Program-made: the position numbers and the translations under genes
Shown here: positions 32,801 through 43,927 of the stretch, one piece after another
Layout of the letters: the number at the start of each line of letters is the position of its first letter
How positions within the stretch are numbered: position 1 is the stretch's first letter
From: Selaginella moellendorffii
Lineage: Eukaryota > Streptophyta > Lycopodiopsida > Selaginellales > Selaginellaceae
Length of the DNA stretch: 64,000 nucleotides
Reading direction: 5' to 3'
Assembly (NCBI RefSeq): GCF_000143415.4
Contig: NW_003314319.1
Span: 29,555-93,554, forward strand
Notes under the pieces: generated by a model
Seen by the model: only the letters and a program-made list of their open reading frames with translations
Told to the model about the DNA's origin: nothing
The model's database searches: none

Positions 32801-34804
32801 CTCCGCAAGTCCCACCATTAAGTCAATGATGGAGCTGACTTCGTCTGCATGAGTGATCTCCTCGTTTGTGAAGTCCATCACACAAAAGATGTTCTTGACC
32901 TGCTCATCTCCGCGGGAAACGATGCTCCTCCACCTTTGATCCTCATCCGAATTCAAGTATACCCGGTAAGGTTCTCGATAGGCCTCTGCTGCGGGGTCGA
33001 GCTATTTCTGAAGCCGGCGGTAGACATCAATCTTAATGAAATTTGGATACTGATCCAACTTCTCAGCTTTACTTTTCATGGCATCCCGCAGCAGATCAAT
33101 GAACTTGGGGGCCCCCTTCACGTACTCGTCGATGTCTTCATTTGACAACTCCAGCGCTTCCATCATCTCTTGCGTGGTGTCGATGCTCACCCTCTCCACG
33201 GCCACTTGCTCGAAGATCCAATCCTTCAATAGCGCACGAGCTCTCAGAGTCGTGCACAAGTCCTCATATGTCACAATATGGCCGGGAGTCAGTTTTGTCT
33301 TGTTGAAGACTACCTCACCACGTAGAAGAGCATTAGCCACTGTCAGAAGGTCGTCGTCGTCTAGAGACCGCGAGAAACGCAAGGCGTTGAGCTTCAAATC
33401 ATTGGGCTTCTGGCCGTCCTCCACACCCATTGAGTTTGGCAACTCCCCGTCATGGTACCTCCTCAGCACATCTACCCATTTGTCAAAAACAACTTTTGTC
33501 GCGAGTAGAATGTTATGGATGCTGAGTGTGTCATTGACCCCCAGTGTTTTCGAGAGAAGACTCGAGAATTCCTGCAATGGAAATGGCGTGAGGCCACATG
33601 CTATGCCACATGCAACGAGGCTTACCTGCCAGGCGCTAGTTGCTAGTGCACGTCCTTGTCCTGGTTTTTGTGGCTTCTTCAGTTGAACCCAGAGCTTCCG
33701 TGTTCGTGCCAATGTCTCGTGCAGACCTGATTTGTAGCACGTTTCTTGCTTGACATTCTGCGCGTGGGAGATGTATATAATAGATCGGAGGGGCGAGTTG
33801 CCTTTTATCAGGCGGACAACTCTTGTCTTGAAGACTTTCTTCACCTCCTCGCCCACCATAATATCCACAACTATCTCTTGCATCGCCAAGCTAGAATGCT
33901 GCCCGGAGACGGCATAGAACCGGATGTTCTGATCGTCCAACACCTTCCTATTGATCAAGTCTGGAAACCTCGTCTCGCCCTTCATTGTTCGGTAGTAAGG
34001 GATCACGTCTGCGATGTCGGGTGTTACTGGACTTGCCAGCATCTTCTGCTTCAATTTCTCCACCCACTCATCAGATACTAGCCTGTGGTTGTATTTGCTT
34101 TGGATGTCGATGTGGCTCACGTCGATTGTATATACTTTGTTGGAATAGTAACAAGTACTATTATCTGCGACGATTTTTGCTGCCTCTTCTTACTCTTTCT
34201 GCTCTTTGCGGCTCTTCTTTTTGGTGGGTGTAGTGTTCGAACCCGAGGCAATGGCATCACTGAGTAGCTTCTTTTTTGGAGCAGGAGAGTCGGACGTCGG
34301 CTTGAGCTTGACCACCCTTTTCTGCTTCGGGGTAGTTTCCAGATCGACCCCCTTCCCCTTTGCTTCGCGAACTGGAGTCACTCTCAATGGCTCAATGTTG
34401 GAATATAGTTTTTGAACATCGCCGTAGGTGAGGTCCGTGGATTCCATGTGATCTTCATAGACCCGCAGCGTCTTTGAAATTGTGGGCCTCCTGGACAACC
34501 TCTCCCTAGCTCCCTCTAGGAATTCCTTATAGCCGCTGGCCCCCTCCGGGAAGCCGCTAGGATGTGCAAGGTGGATCTTGAAGGCAGACGCTGTCTCTAC
34601 CACAAGTGCCAATCCATATTCTTGCATGGAACTGCATGGAGTGTCTGTCACTTGGATGAGGATCCCCATGCATTCTTTTCTCCCACCATCTGTGTTGTAC
34701 AGCCTCAGATCCTTGCCTTCCATCCCAAAAGTCCAACTGGTGAGCTCCTCCCCCTTCTCTGCATCCACATTGACAGTGGCTGGAAGAAGAACGCAATTCC
34801 TCGC
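32801..34804 (-). pseudogene. N-terminal half of the ParB/FCP1-like element gene, first copy
   Basis: Exon 34804-33626, intron 33625-33572 (54 bp, containing a palindrome), exon 33571-32801, which is then cut by the LTR element. A first part (LTSWTFGMEGKDLRLYNTDG, later KKKLLSDAIASGSNTTPTKK) leads into a ParB-like region: NHRLVSDEWVEKLKQKML, then IPYYRTMKG, then NIRFYAVSGQHSSLAM, where the GQH box resembles the GxHR-type box of ParB/sulfiredoxin folds. Helical regions follow. The 5' end is uncertain; the exon starts at an acceptor (34805-34807), and short upstream exons probably lie between the palindromes at 34860-35018. Defects: TAA at 34190-34192 where the second copy has CAA, and TAG at 33002-33004 where the second copy has CAG. 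Function is inferred only from the fold resemblance. Confidence 0.6.
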
Positions 34805-37606
34805 CTGTTCAGAAATGCACAACAATTAGAGCTGACAGAAGAAAAGCTAGCAGCTGGAAATAACGTGAGGCCACACGCCATTCACCACTGCATCAGATGT
34901 CTTGAGGCTGCATCCTAAGATGGCGTGAGGCTACACGCCATCTGTAACCGGACTGCACTCGAGAGCCCAATCGGTGCATGCCAATGTTGCTACTGAATGG
35001 CATGTGGCCTCATGCCATTTTCTACTTGGCCTAAAAGACTTACCATTTGAAGCCGAATGGAGGCATGACAACCGGACTCGCTGGCGAATGTGCACTGTGT
35101 GTGCAGCGGATCGTAGCAGCAAGGCTACTCTGCCACTTACAGTTGGAGAGTGGCGCTGAAATCTCCCGGGACGCCAAGTGGGCTGCGTGTGGGTGGCGGA
35201 GTGGGCGGCGGAGTTGGCGGCGAAGTTACAAACTGGGTGTGTCTTGAAGTGGACGCCGATGCACACGAGCGCGATGCGAGCGCGAGTGTGATGCAAGCAC
35301 GAGTGGACACCGATGCACACGAGAAACCTGTAGAGAAGTGGGAGCGCGAGTGGGAGCGCGATGCGAGCGCGAGTGTGCGAGCGCGAGTACGAAGCAAAAT
35401 GCAAAACCTAACCTCACATGCGCCAAATGTCACGACGGTTGGTAATCCCGCCACGTCATCATTCCTCGGACTTGGGCGCCACCATTAATTTCTGGATCGG
35501 CGCGCGCATGCGTGAAATCCAAAAGAAATCCGCAACGTCATCATTCCTCGGACTGCATGCACGCGAAATCCAAAAGAAAGATCATGATTGGGATATCATT
35601 TAATACCCTCGCTATATTTATACCATGCATGATTGGATATTCCAAAGCATCTTGTATTTCCAAAAATGCCAGATGTTCAGCTAAATAAATTGTCAGAAGA
35701 TTTGATGTGACGTTCAAGCGTGTGGGCTCATGCAATTTTGATCCCAAAAAATGCACCAAAAAATGCTCGGCGTCATCTGGCGTTATCTCTTGAATGGCGT
35801 GGGGCCGCATGCCATTTTCAGAAGCACATAGGAGTATATTCCTAGAATATTCTGACACATGCGAGATTGTTTTGAGTTTCCTGGAGATCCAACCGTTAGA
35901 TCGCAACTAGATTTTACAGAATGGTATACAATGTTCTTCTTGATGACCCTGCAAAGAAGCATCTCGATCGGACACCACATGAGACCACACGAGCCTTACA
36001 ATATTTCAGGGGCATTTGCCATAGATCCGACCGTTATTTTGCTCCAAGATTCTACAGTTTGGTGTGCATTGACCTTTCCATCGACACTGCAAAGGGACAT
36101 CACAATCAGATGCGGGATCACAAGAAACCAACTTCACTAACTCTGGTTTCACCAAGATCTACGTAAGGAGTTATGAAATGAAAGGACCCTCTCTATTGAA
36201 ATGTGTTTATGGTCCTAGGGGCATTGTGACATATCAAATGATTTTGCATCAAGTTCTGTATTTGCATGTTTATCAAGCTACTGAATTGCTAAACCCTAAA
36301 CCCTAAACCCTAACCCTAAACATGTGGCAAATGCTGCGTGAAGAAAGATGCCCTTTCTGGGCAAATGCTGTAAGAGGCAGATTCCGAGCAGATGTATCTC
36401 AGACCAGCGAAGGGGACAAACGAAAGCTAGCTATAAACATGACGGGATGCAAATAGATTACTAGGTTGGTCCTGCGAAAATCAAAAACCATAATTGAAAA
36501 CATTGAAAATGCAAAAAGAAAGGTTTATAATATTTTTGAATTTTAAGCAACCAAATGAATGTAAGTAGGGCATGTGTTTGTAAGTTTAAAAATGCCTTAA
36601 CCACTTAAATTCCCAAGTAAATAAAGCTGTTTCTATTTTTGGTACAGGTAAACTTTATAGCGTGTGGGCTCATGCAATTTTGAACCCAAAAATGCACCAA
36701 AAAATGCTCGACTAGCATTATTCTTTGAATGGCGTGTGGCCTTATATTGCCATAAATGGACGTACACACACAGCATAATTATTCCTTTACACGGCGAATA
36801 ATCTTGGCGCGGATCACTGACATGGCATGGCAAAGTTTGAATCATTGACATGGCACAGCTGGATCGAGGCAAGGACATGATGTGACAAAGTTCAACCTCC
36901 GACAGCAAAGTCTAGAAGCTACTCAGTTTGAAATTTGTCAGAGGAATCATAAGATCTGGTTTGTCAGAGGATTTGATGTGACGTTCAAGCGTGTGTTATT
37001 TTTGAATTCTCGAACTCATTCCTAGGTCTATCATTTTTGTGCGCCGTGTTCTTGGTTCCGCTGAGCGCAGTGAGCGCTGCTTGTGTAAGCGGCGTTGTGA
37101 GCTGTGGTTTATGTGTCTACAAGCGGTTGCGGCATTGCGAGCGCCATTGCGAGCGGCAGTTTATGCGAGTGGCAGTTTGTGCGAGCGGCGCTACAACCAG
37201 TTGCGGTGTTGCGAGCGGCGCTACGAGTAGTTGCGGTGTTGCGAGCGGCACTGTCTTTGGTGTGGCTACCGCTTCCTCTTGATATTCGGCACTTGTGCTT
37301 CCTGGTATGTTCACCATGGAATGGTTTAGGACCACATTTAGAAATGGCATGAGGCCACATGCCATCTTGGGCCCTTGCAATTTCATGGCTAGCGTATTGT
37401 CATGTATGTTTTTACTTGCCTGCAGCTGTGTGTATATCAAGATGGCATGAGGCCTCATGCCAATTTTGTGAATGCGAAATTTCACGTGGGTGTCAATAGC
37501 ATATTTGAATAATGGCATGTGGCCTCATGCTATTTGGTATGTTATGATTTAGGCCATTCTCCAATCATTTTTTGTATGGTCTTAACTTCTTTTCTGCACT
37601 TTCAGA
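34805..37606. other. Leader region between the divergent element genes
   Basis: Holds palindromes at 34860, 34920, 34997, 35794, 36729, 37344, 37442 and 37512, a GCGAGCGCGAGTG-type minisatellite (about 35260-35395), a telomere-like repeat (36291-36320), and a likely 5'-UTR intron acceptor (TTTCAG at 37600-37605) just before the transposase ATG. Some short exons of the minus gene probably lie at 34880-35045. No other gene seen. Confidence 0.55.
36291..36320. repeat. Telomere-like (CCCTAAA)n repeat
   Basis: Four plant telomere units in a row, one of them CCCTAA. Paralogous sites in the duplicated region carry about 2.5 units (45212-45232) and 4 units (46070-46100). Confidence 0.9.
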
Positions 37607-40600
37607 ATGGCCTTCAGGGTTGGGGAAAAGGTTTACATTGTGAATGGTGGGAAGAGAGTTGCAAAAGGGACCCTTGTGTCTATGGATCGGAACTTTGTTA
37701 TACACTGTCAAAGGCTTGGGGAAGGCAATGCTGCTGTATCAGTAGAGACTGTCTTCGATGGGAATGTGGTCGCTATTGAACGAGGAGAGATGGTCGTCGG
37801 GGTAAATGTTGTTGTTGCCTTGAAAAATCTGCAGAAGAAAGCAGATGTTGGGGATAGCGCAAGTGCGACGCATGTTCCCTCCGTGGATTTTAAGAACTGT
37901 GCTACATGGATTCAGGCAAAGGTGTTTCTACACAACCCCGAGGGGGAGGTGGTAGCTGAGGGCTTAGCCACAGTTGTCGATCCAAGAGATGCGGTTGCTA
38001 ATCAAGAATTGGGCTGGGATGATATTGGAGTTGCGATTTTAGAGGTTGTTGACACAGAAGAAAACAGTCTAACTATTGGAAGCATTGTGCGGTGGAAATT
38101 GAGGCATTTAGTGTTTGAGAATGTGAAGGATTCACAATCAAACACCACTACAACTGATGACAGAACATCTCTTCATGGGAAAAGAAAGTACACCCTTCCT
38201 ACAGCGCAGCCAAAGGGATCTGAGCAACGAACCGAAAAGGCAGAAAATGGCGATGGAGGTTCGAATGGTCTCGACAGTTGCTTGTTGCAAGAGGAGGTGC
38301 TGTCAACATGCTGATTGGGATGCTATTGAAGAGGAGAGAGCAAGATACAAGACATTGTCCTGGAAGGCAGCTCGCAATTTTGTGTATGAGGCATTACGGT
38401 CATCTGTTGATGCTTCAGAACATCAGGTGGGGGGCATGGTCTTCCAGAGGGGTTTGGTCTGCATGAAGGCATGGAGAATCATTTATGGAGTCCCTCGAAG
38501 CACATTCTACAGAATCAAAACTGAGTTCGAGGAACAAAGGGTTCAACAGGCAGTCCATGGGAACGACGGTACGCACAAAACCAGGGGTCATGTTTTATAT
38601 GGAGAGGCAATCTTCAAGAGGTTTGTCGAGACATGTAGCGAGCAGCAACCACATAAAACCCGCCTCTTGGAAGATGGAACACGAGACACCCAACGAGTTC
38701 TCCCTTCCATGTATACCAAGGGGGCCATATTGGAAGATGTGAATCGGGAACTCCAGAGTAATGGCTACAGGAAGCTGAGCCAATCTAGATTTAGTAGATT
38801 GTGGAGCAACAGGTTCAGGGATGTGAGTATAGGAAAGTACTCCAGCTTTTCAAAGTGTGACGAGTGCACTGCTATCAAAATGGCTTTGTCGAAGAATTCT
38901 TGCAGCGCTCAAGAGCGAGAGACGTTGGTTAGAAGGCGGCTCGACCACAACATCGAGCAGAGAAGCTGCAGGACTGCATATTATCATAACAGGATTCTCT
39001 CCATGGAGAGACCTGACTCTTACCTCTGCATCATCCACGACAAAATGGACCAGAAAAAGACGTGCTTACCTCGACTCAATCCTGCCCCCAAGGCAATCTC
39101 TTCATCCATGCAGCTGCCTGTGTCTCTGTTTGGCATAATCGCTCATGGGCATGGTGCCCAGAACTATGGGAACTTCTTTGTACCTCTATGGGGTGGCGGG
39201 GGTGCAAACATGATGATTGCGTCCCTAGCAAAACACTTAAGGTCTCTGCAAAGTGCGCAGACTGAGCTGAACGGCCAACCCTTGCATAAGGCCCTTGTCG
39301 ATCGAACCCCATACAGGGTTCAGCTGGAGGAGGAGCAAAGGCTTGCAGTATCGCGTGGGGCCCCATGCCATCCCAGTGAATATGTTGGCCGTCAGATTGT
39401 AGGGTTATCACGTGAGGCCTCATGCCATTTCGACGAGGCTGGTCGCCTAGTGAATGCACAGCCTCATCCAAACGAAGCAGAATCTCAAGGAAGTTCTTGC
39501 GGCCGATGTGGCCTTCCACCCCATCTTCTGCTCCAAACAGACAATGCTGGCAGTGAGAACAAAAACATGTACGTCTTCGCGTACTTGGCGATGCTTGTTG
39601 CCAAAGGCATATTTGAAACGGTTACACTTGGCTTTCTCATGGTTGGGCACACTCATGAAGACGTCGATGCCATGTTCAGTCACCTGGCAGAGTCCCTCCG
39701 GCGATCCAATGTCCTCACCCTCCCACAACTCTACGATGAATTCCAAAATTGCATCAAAGGCACTGTTGAAGCTGCACTTGTGACAGAGGTTCCAGACTTT
39801 AAGGGGTTTGTAAGAGGCTATATCAGGGACGGATCCGAAACGCTGATTGGCCACTCCAAGCCTCTTCAGTTTCATTTCAGCATGCGTGACGGTGCTCCAA
39901 TGATGAGGTACAAGATGAGAGAATGGGACACACTGTGGCTGCCAGTGGACGGCATTGAACTCTTCAAGAGAGATCCCATAACTGGGGAACCTATGATTCC
40001 TTAGGGTTCCCCACGGCTGATGCATCCGGATGGACTCAAAGACCAGGAAAGTATAGTGGCCGGGATTAGACAGCATATTGCCTTCTGGAAGAGGGGGTTG
40101 GTGTTTGGTGGAGAATCCTATTTTAAGAGGTGCAAGCCTTTGCTCGAATACTGGGAGAAGATTATATCTGCTATCCAAAATGGGCCGGTTGTATATGAAG
40201 AATTGGAAGAGTCCTTTTGGCCAGAACCCAGAGCACCAGATAGTAGCGGAACAATGTCCTCTGGAAATGCAGTGACAGATAACGATATTGAGGATCACTA
40301 TTGTGGGCCGAGGAACAAGAAGCCGGATTCAGCATTCAATCTAGTACAGGTCTGCAAAGGAATGGTCATGCTTGTCAGACCCAGTAATAAAAAACAAATG
40401 ATATGGGTGGGGCGCTGCATCACTGATGCAGAGGAGGACGCGGAAACTAACTCCTTCAATGTAACTGTGGAGTGGTTCAAGCCAAGTTCCGGATATACGA
40501 AGGATTGCCTAGAAAAGAGATGGGTGCTGAATCCAAGGGATCCCAGCATGAGCATATCGGTGGATAATGTTGTGCATGGTTGGATGCGGAAGCAGAGTGC

Positions 40601-40749
40601 CACCATCACCTTGCCAGACCATGCAAGAGATGCAGCAAGAGCATTCATAACCCGGGTTCAAGGTGAGATTCATTAATATTCCTTTACTAAGTTTCTAATG
40701 TATTTTATTTCAAGGTGAACAATCCGAATCTGAATCAGAGGAGGCGTGA
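37607..40749 (+). pseudogene. RNase-H/DDE-type transposase-like gene (DUF7869-like), first copy
   Basis: The start ATG at 37607 directly follows a 3' splice-type TTTCAG. The N-terminus has two related barrel-like modules (KVYIVNGGKRVAKGTLVSMD and QAKVFLHNPEGEVVAEGLA) like the DUF8039 domain of plant CACTA-type proteins. Then come a helical region (KAWRIIYGVPRSTFYRIKTE), a CxxC knuckle (KCDECTAIK, about 38853) and an RNase-H-like core with acidic candidates in HDKMDQKK (about 39036), LLQTDNAGSENKN (about 39532) and GHTHEDVDAMFS (about 39644). A C-terminal barrel-like tail has IWVGRC and VTVEWF. Intron 40663-40714 leads to an acidic end (SESESEEA, TGA 40747-40749). Defects: one extra C near 38191-38195 shifts the frame relative to the second copy, and there is an in-frame TAG at 40002-40004. 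Two palindromes (39350, 39407) are read as protein in a variable linker. Role as transposase is inferred. Confidence 0.7.
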
Positions 40750-41364
40750 TGGCATGTGGCCCTTTGCACTAGTATATCTTAATACCGGTCTGAGAAATAG
40801 AATGGCATGTGCCCTCAGGCCTTTTACTAAATCACCTTTGAAAGAAATGCAAGCCTCTATGTCGTAAAAAAAAGGTACTAGAGAAATTCCTTAATAATAT
40901 GAATGTTATTTAGTTTCATGAAAATACACTAAGGGTCAAATGAGTTAAATGACTTCTCCAAACTAGCAATGCCTCTTGCTACACCTTCACAATTAGATTC
41001 GTTAGAAAAAGATAACATTGAATAATATCTAAATGTTCTCACCATTAAGTTATATGTCTGGCTAATAGGAATGACGTTCATCTTGGAAAGCTCACCACAC
41101 GCTCAATGAACAAACAAATAGTGTGTGCGCGCATGCCATCGCTCTTCTTTAGCTTCAGATTCGGCTTGTTCACCTTGACAATGAGATTTACTATACAACC
41201 AGATGGACTTAGTCTGGACACAAAGTCACTGCGCTAGTCACCATGCCCCAGATATGTCTAGCCTCTGGACAAAAAACATATAATTTCACGTCATTTTCAA
41301 ATACTTGAAAATTTGTACCTAGTCCCATTTTACTGAATAAATCCCACTTTAACGAAATAGAGCT
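40750..41364 (+). other. Right terminal region of the first element copy
   Basis: Non-coding. Degenerate palindromes at 40749, 40802 and 41118; ends in an exact copy of the right TIR (41342-41364). Positions 41152-41364 recur at 48447-48660. Confidence 0.75.
41342..41364 (-). repeat. Internal copy of the right TIR at the tandem-duplication junction
   Basis: Identical over 23 bp to 48638-48660. It is followed directly by the second, left-truncated copy beginning within TTCACCAGG. Confidence 0.9.
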
Positions 41365-41368
41365 TTCA

Positions 41369-43927
41369 CCAGGTTCGCAGAGAAGATACTGTTTTTCTTT
41401 GGCAACTGTAATTATATGCTCCATTGAAGTCACCTCTTCAATGGAGTTTGTCACCGCAACACACGGGACACCCTTGAGTAGTGCGGCTCGAAAGAATAGT
41501 CCGCCGCAGTTGTACTCGACAACGCATTTGCCCTTGGAGTCGGAAGCAGATGACCCACCTGCTATTGCGTTGAAGACCCAGCTGAGCATTTCCCATGCTG
41601 CACCTAGAGCTTTCTCTGGATTCGAAAGCTCCATAGCCGTCTTCAGTTCCTCAGGCACGGGTAAATTGACCTCCCTCAGATCAATTCGATCGGCCTTGTT
41701 GAACGAAGCTGGGAAGTCACTCCAGTCCCACTCTGCTGCAGGACCAATAACAAGGGCGAGTGTGAAGATGTGGACATTCGTCGGTATCTTCTTCTTAGCT
41801 ATTATCCCATGGATCTCCCACATCTCCTTGCCTTTCAACCGAGCCTTCACCTCGTTCAAGGCCTTCCAGAACTTGTGATAGGATTCGGAGTCGTAGATCA
41901 TATAGTGGACTGAAGATTCCACCTCCGCAAGTCCCACCATTAAGTCAATGATGGAGCTGACTTTGTCTGCATGAGTGATCTCCTCGTTTGTGAAGTCCAT
42001 CACACAAAAGATGTTCTTGACTTGCTCATCTCCGCGGGAAACGATGCTCCTCCACCTTTGATCCTCATCCGAATTCACGTATACCCGGTAAGGTTCTCGA
42101 TAGGCCTCTGCTGTAGGGTCGAGCTGTTTCTAAAGCTGGCGGTCGACATCCCTCTTAATGAAATTTGGATACTGATCCAACTTCTCAGCTTTACTTTTCG
42201 TGGCATCCCGCAGCAGATCAATGAACTTGGGGGCCCCCTTCACGTACTCGTCGATGTCTTCATTTGACAACTCCAGCTCTTCCATCATCTCTTGCGTGGT
42301 GTCGATGCTCACCCTCTCCACGGCCACTTGCTCGAAGATCCAATCCTTCAATAGCGCACGAGCTCTCAGAGTCGTGCACAAGTCCTCGTATGTCACAATA
42401 TGGCTGGGAGTCATTTTGGTCTTGTTGAAGACTACCTCACCACGTAGAAGAGCATTAGCCACTATCAGAAGGTCGTCGTCATCTAGAGACCGCGAGAAAC
42501 GCAAGGCGTTGAGCTTCAAATCATTGGGCTTCCGGCCGTCCTCCACACCCATTGAGTTTAGCAACTCCCCGTCATGGTACCTCCTCAGCACATCTACCCA
42601 TTTGTCAAAAACAACTTTTGTCGCGAGTAGAATGTTATGGATGCTGAGTGTGTCATTGACCCCCAGTGTTTTCGAGAGAAGACTCGAGAATTCCCCTGCA
42701 TGGATATGGCGTGAGGCCACATGCTATGCCACATGCAACGAGGCTTACCTGCTAGGCGCTAGTTGCTAGTGCACGTCCTTGTCCTGGTTTTTGTGGCTTC
42801 TTCAGTTGAACCCAGAGCTTCCGTGTTCGTGCCAATGTCTCGTGCAGACCCGATTTGTAGCACGTTTCTTGCTTGACATTCTGCGCGTGGGAGATGTATA
42901 TGATAGATCGGAGGGGCGAGTTGCCTTTTATCAGGCGGACAACTCTTGTCTTGAAGACTTTCTTCACCTCCTCACCCACCATAATATCCACAACTATCTC
43001 TTGCATCGCCAAGCTAGAATGCTGCCCGGAGACGGCATAGAACCGGATGTTTTGATCGTCCAACACCTTTCTATTGATCAAGTCTGGAAACTTCGTCTCG
43101 CCCTTCATTGTTCGGTAGTAGGGGATCATGTCTGCGATGTCGGGTGTTACTGGACTTGCCAGCATCTTCTGCTTCAGTTTTTCCACCCACTCATCAGATA
43201 CTAACCTGTGGTTTTATTTGCTTTGGATGTCGATGTGGCTCACGTCGATTGTATATACTTTGTTGGAATAGTAACAAGTACTATTATCTGCGACGATTTT
43301 TGCTGCCTCTTCTTGCTCTTTTTGCTCTTTGCGGCTCTTCTTTTTGGTGGGTGTAGTGTTCGAACCCGAGGCAATGGCATCACCGAGTAGCTTCTTTTTT
43401 GGAGCAGGAGAGTCGGATGTCGGCTTGAGCTTGACCACCCTTTTCTGCTTCGGGGTAGTTTCCAGATCGACCCCCTTCCCCTTCGCTTCGCGAACTGGAG
43501 TCACTCTCAATGGCTCAATGTTGGAATATAGTTTTTGAACATCGCCGTAGGTGAGGTCCGTGGATTCCATGTGATCTTCATAGACCCGCAGCGTCTTTGA
43601 AATTGTGGGCCTCCTGGACAACCTCTCCCTAGCTCCTTCTAGGAATTCCTCATAGCCGCTGCCCCCCTCCGGGAAGCCGCTAGGATGTGCAAGGTGGATC
43701 TTGAAGGCGGACGCTGTCTCTACCACAAGTGCCAGTCCATATTCTTGCATGGAACTGCATGGAGTGTCTGTCACTTGGATGAGGATCCCCATGCATTCTT
43801 TTCTCCCACCATCTGTGTTGTACAGCCTTAGATCCTCGCCTTCCATCCCAAAAGTCCAACTGGTGAGCTCCTCCCCCTTCTCTGCATCCACATTGACAAT
43901 GGCTGGAAGAAGAACGCAATTCCTCGC
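41369..43927 (-). pseudogene. ParB-like element gene, second copy, lacking the FCP1 half
   Basis: Colinear with 32801-34804 plus 25374-25926 of the first copy, without the LTR insertion, so it preserves the empty site. It breaks at the CEPG codons next to an exon end and runs into right-end sequence, so all downstream acidic and FCP1 exons are absent. Defects differ from copy one: stop at 43214-43216 (Tyr in copy one), TAG at 42752-42754 (Trp in copy one), TAG at 42130-42132 (Gln in copy one), and a small insertion near the intron acceptor at about 42698. The palindrome-bearing intron is retained at 42748-42699. Confidence 0.75.

Noticed and set aside
34931-35488. Frames on both strands in the leader (His/Arg-rich, Ala/Ser-rich)
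   Set aside because: Generated by the GCGAGCGCGAGTG minisatellite. No family similarity, and the two element copies differ by indels in it.
39350-39428. Introns around the two palindromes in the transposase linker
   Set aside because: No GT donor at a workable distance. The frame runs through both, so they are treated as exonic.
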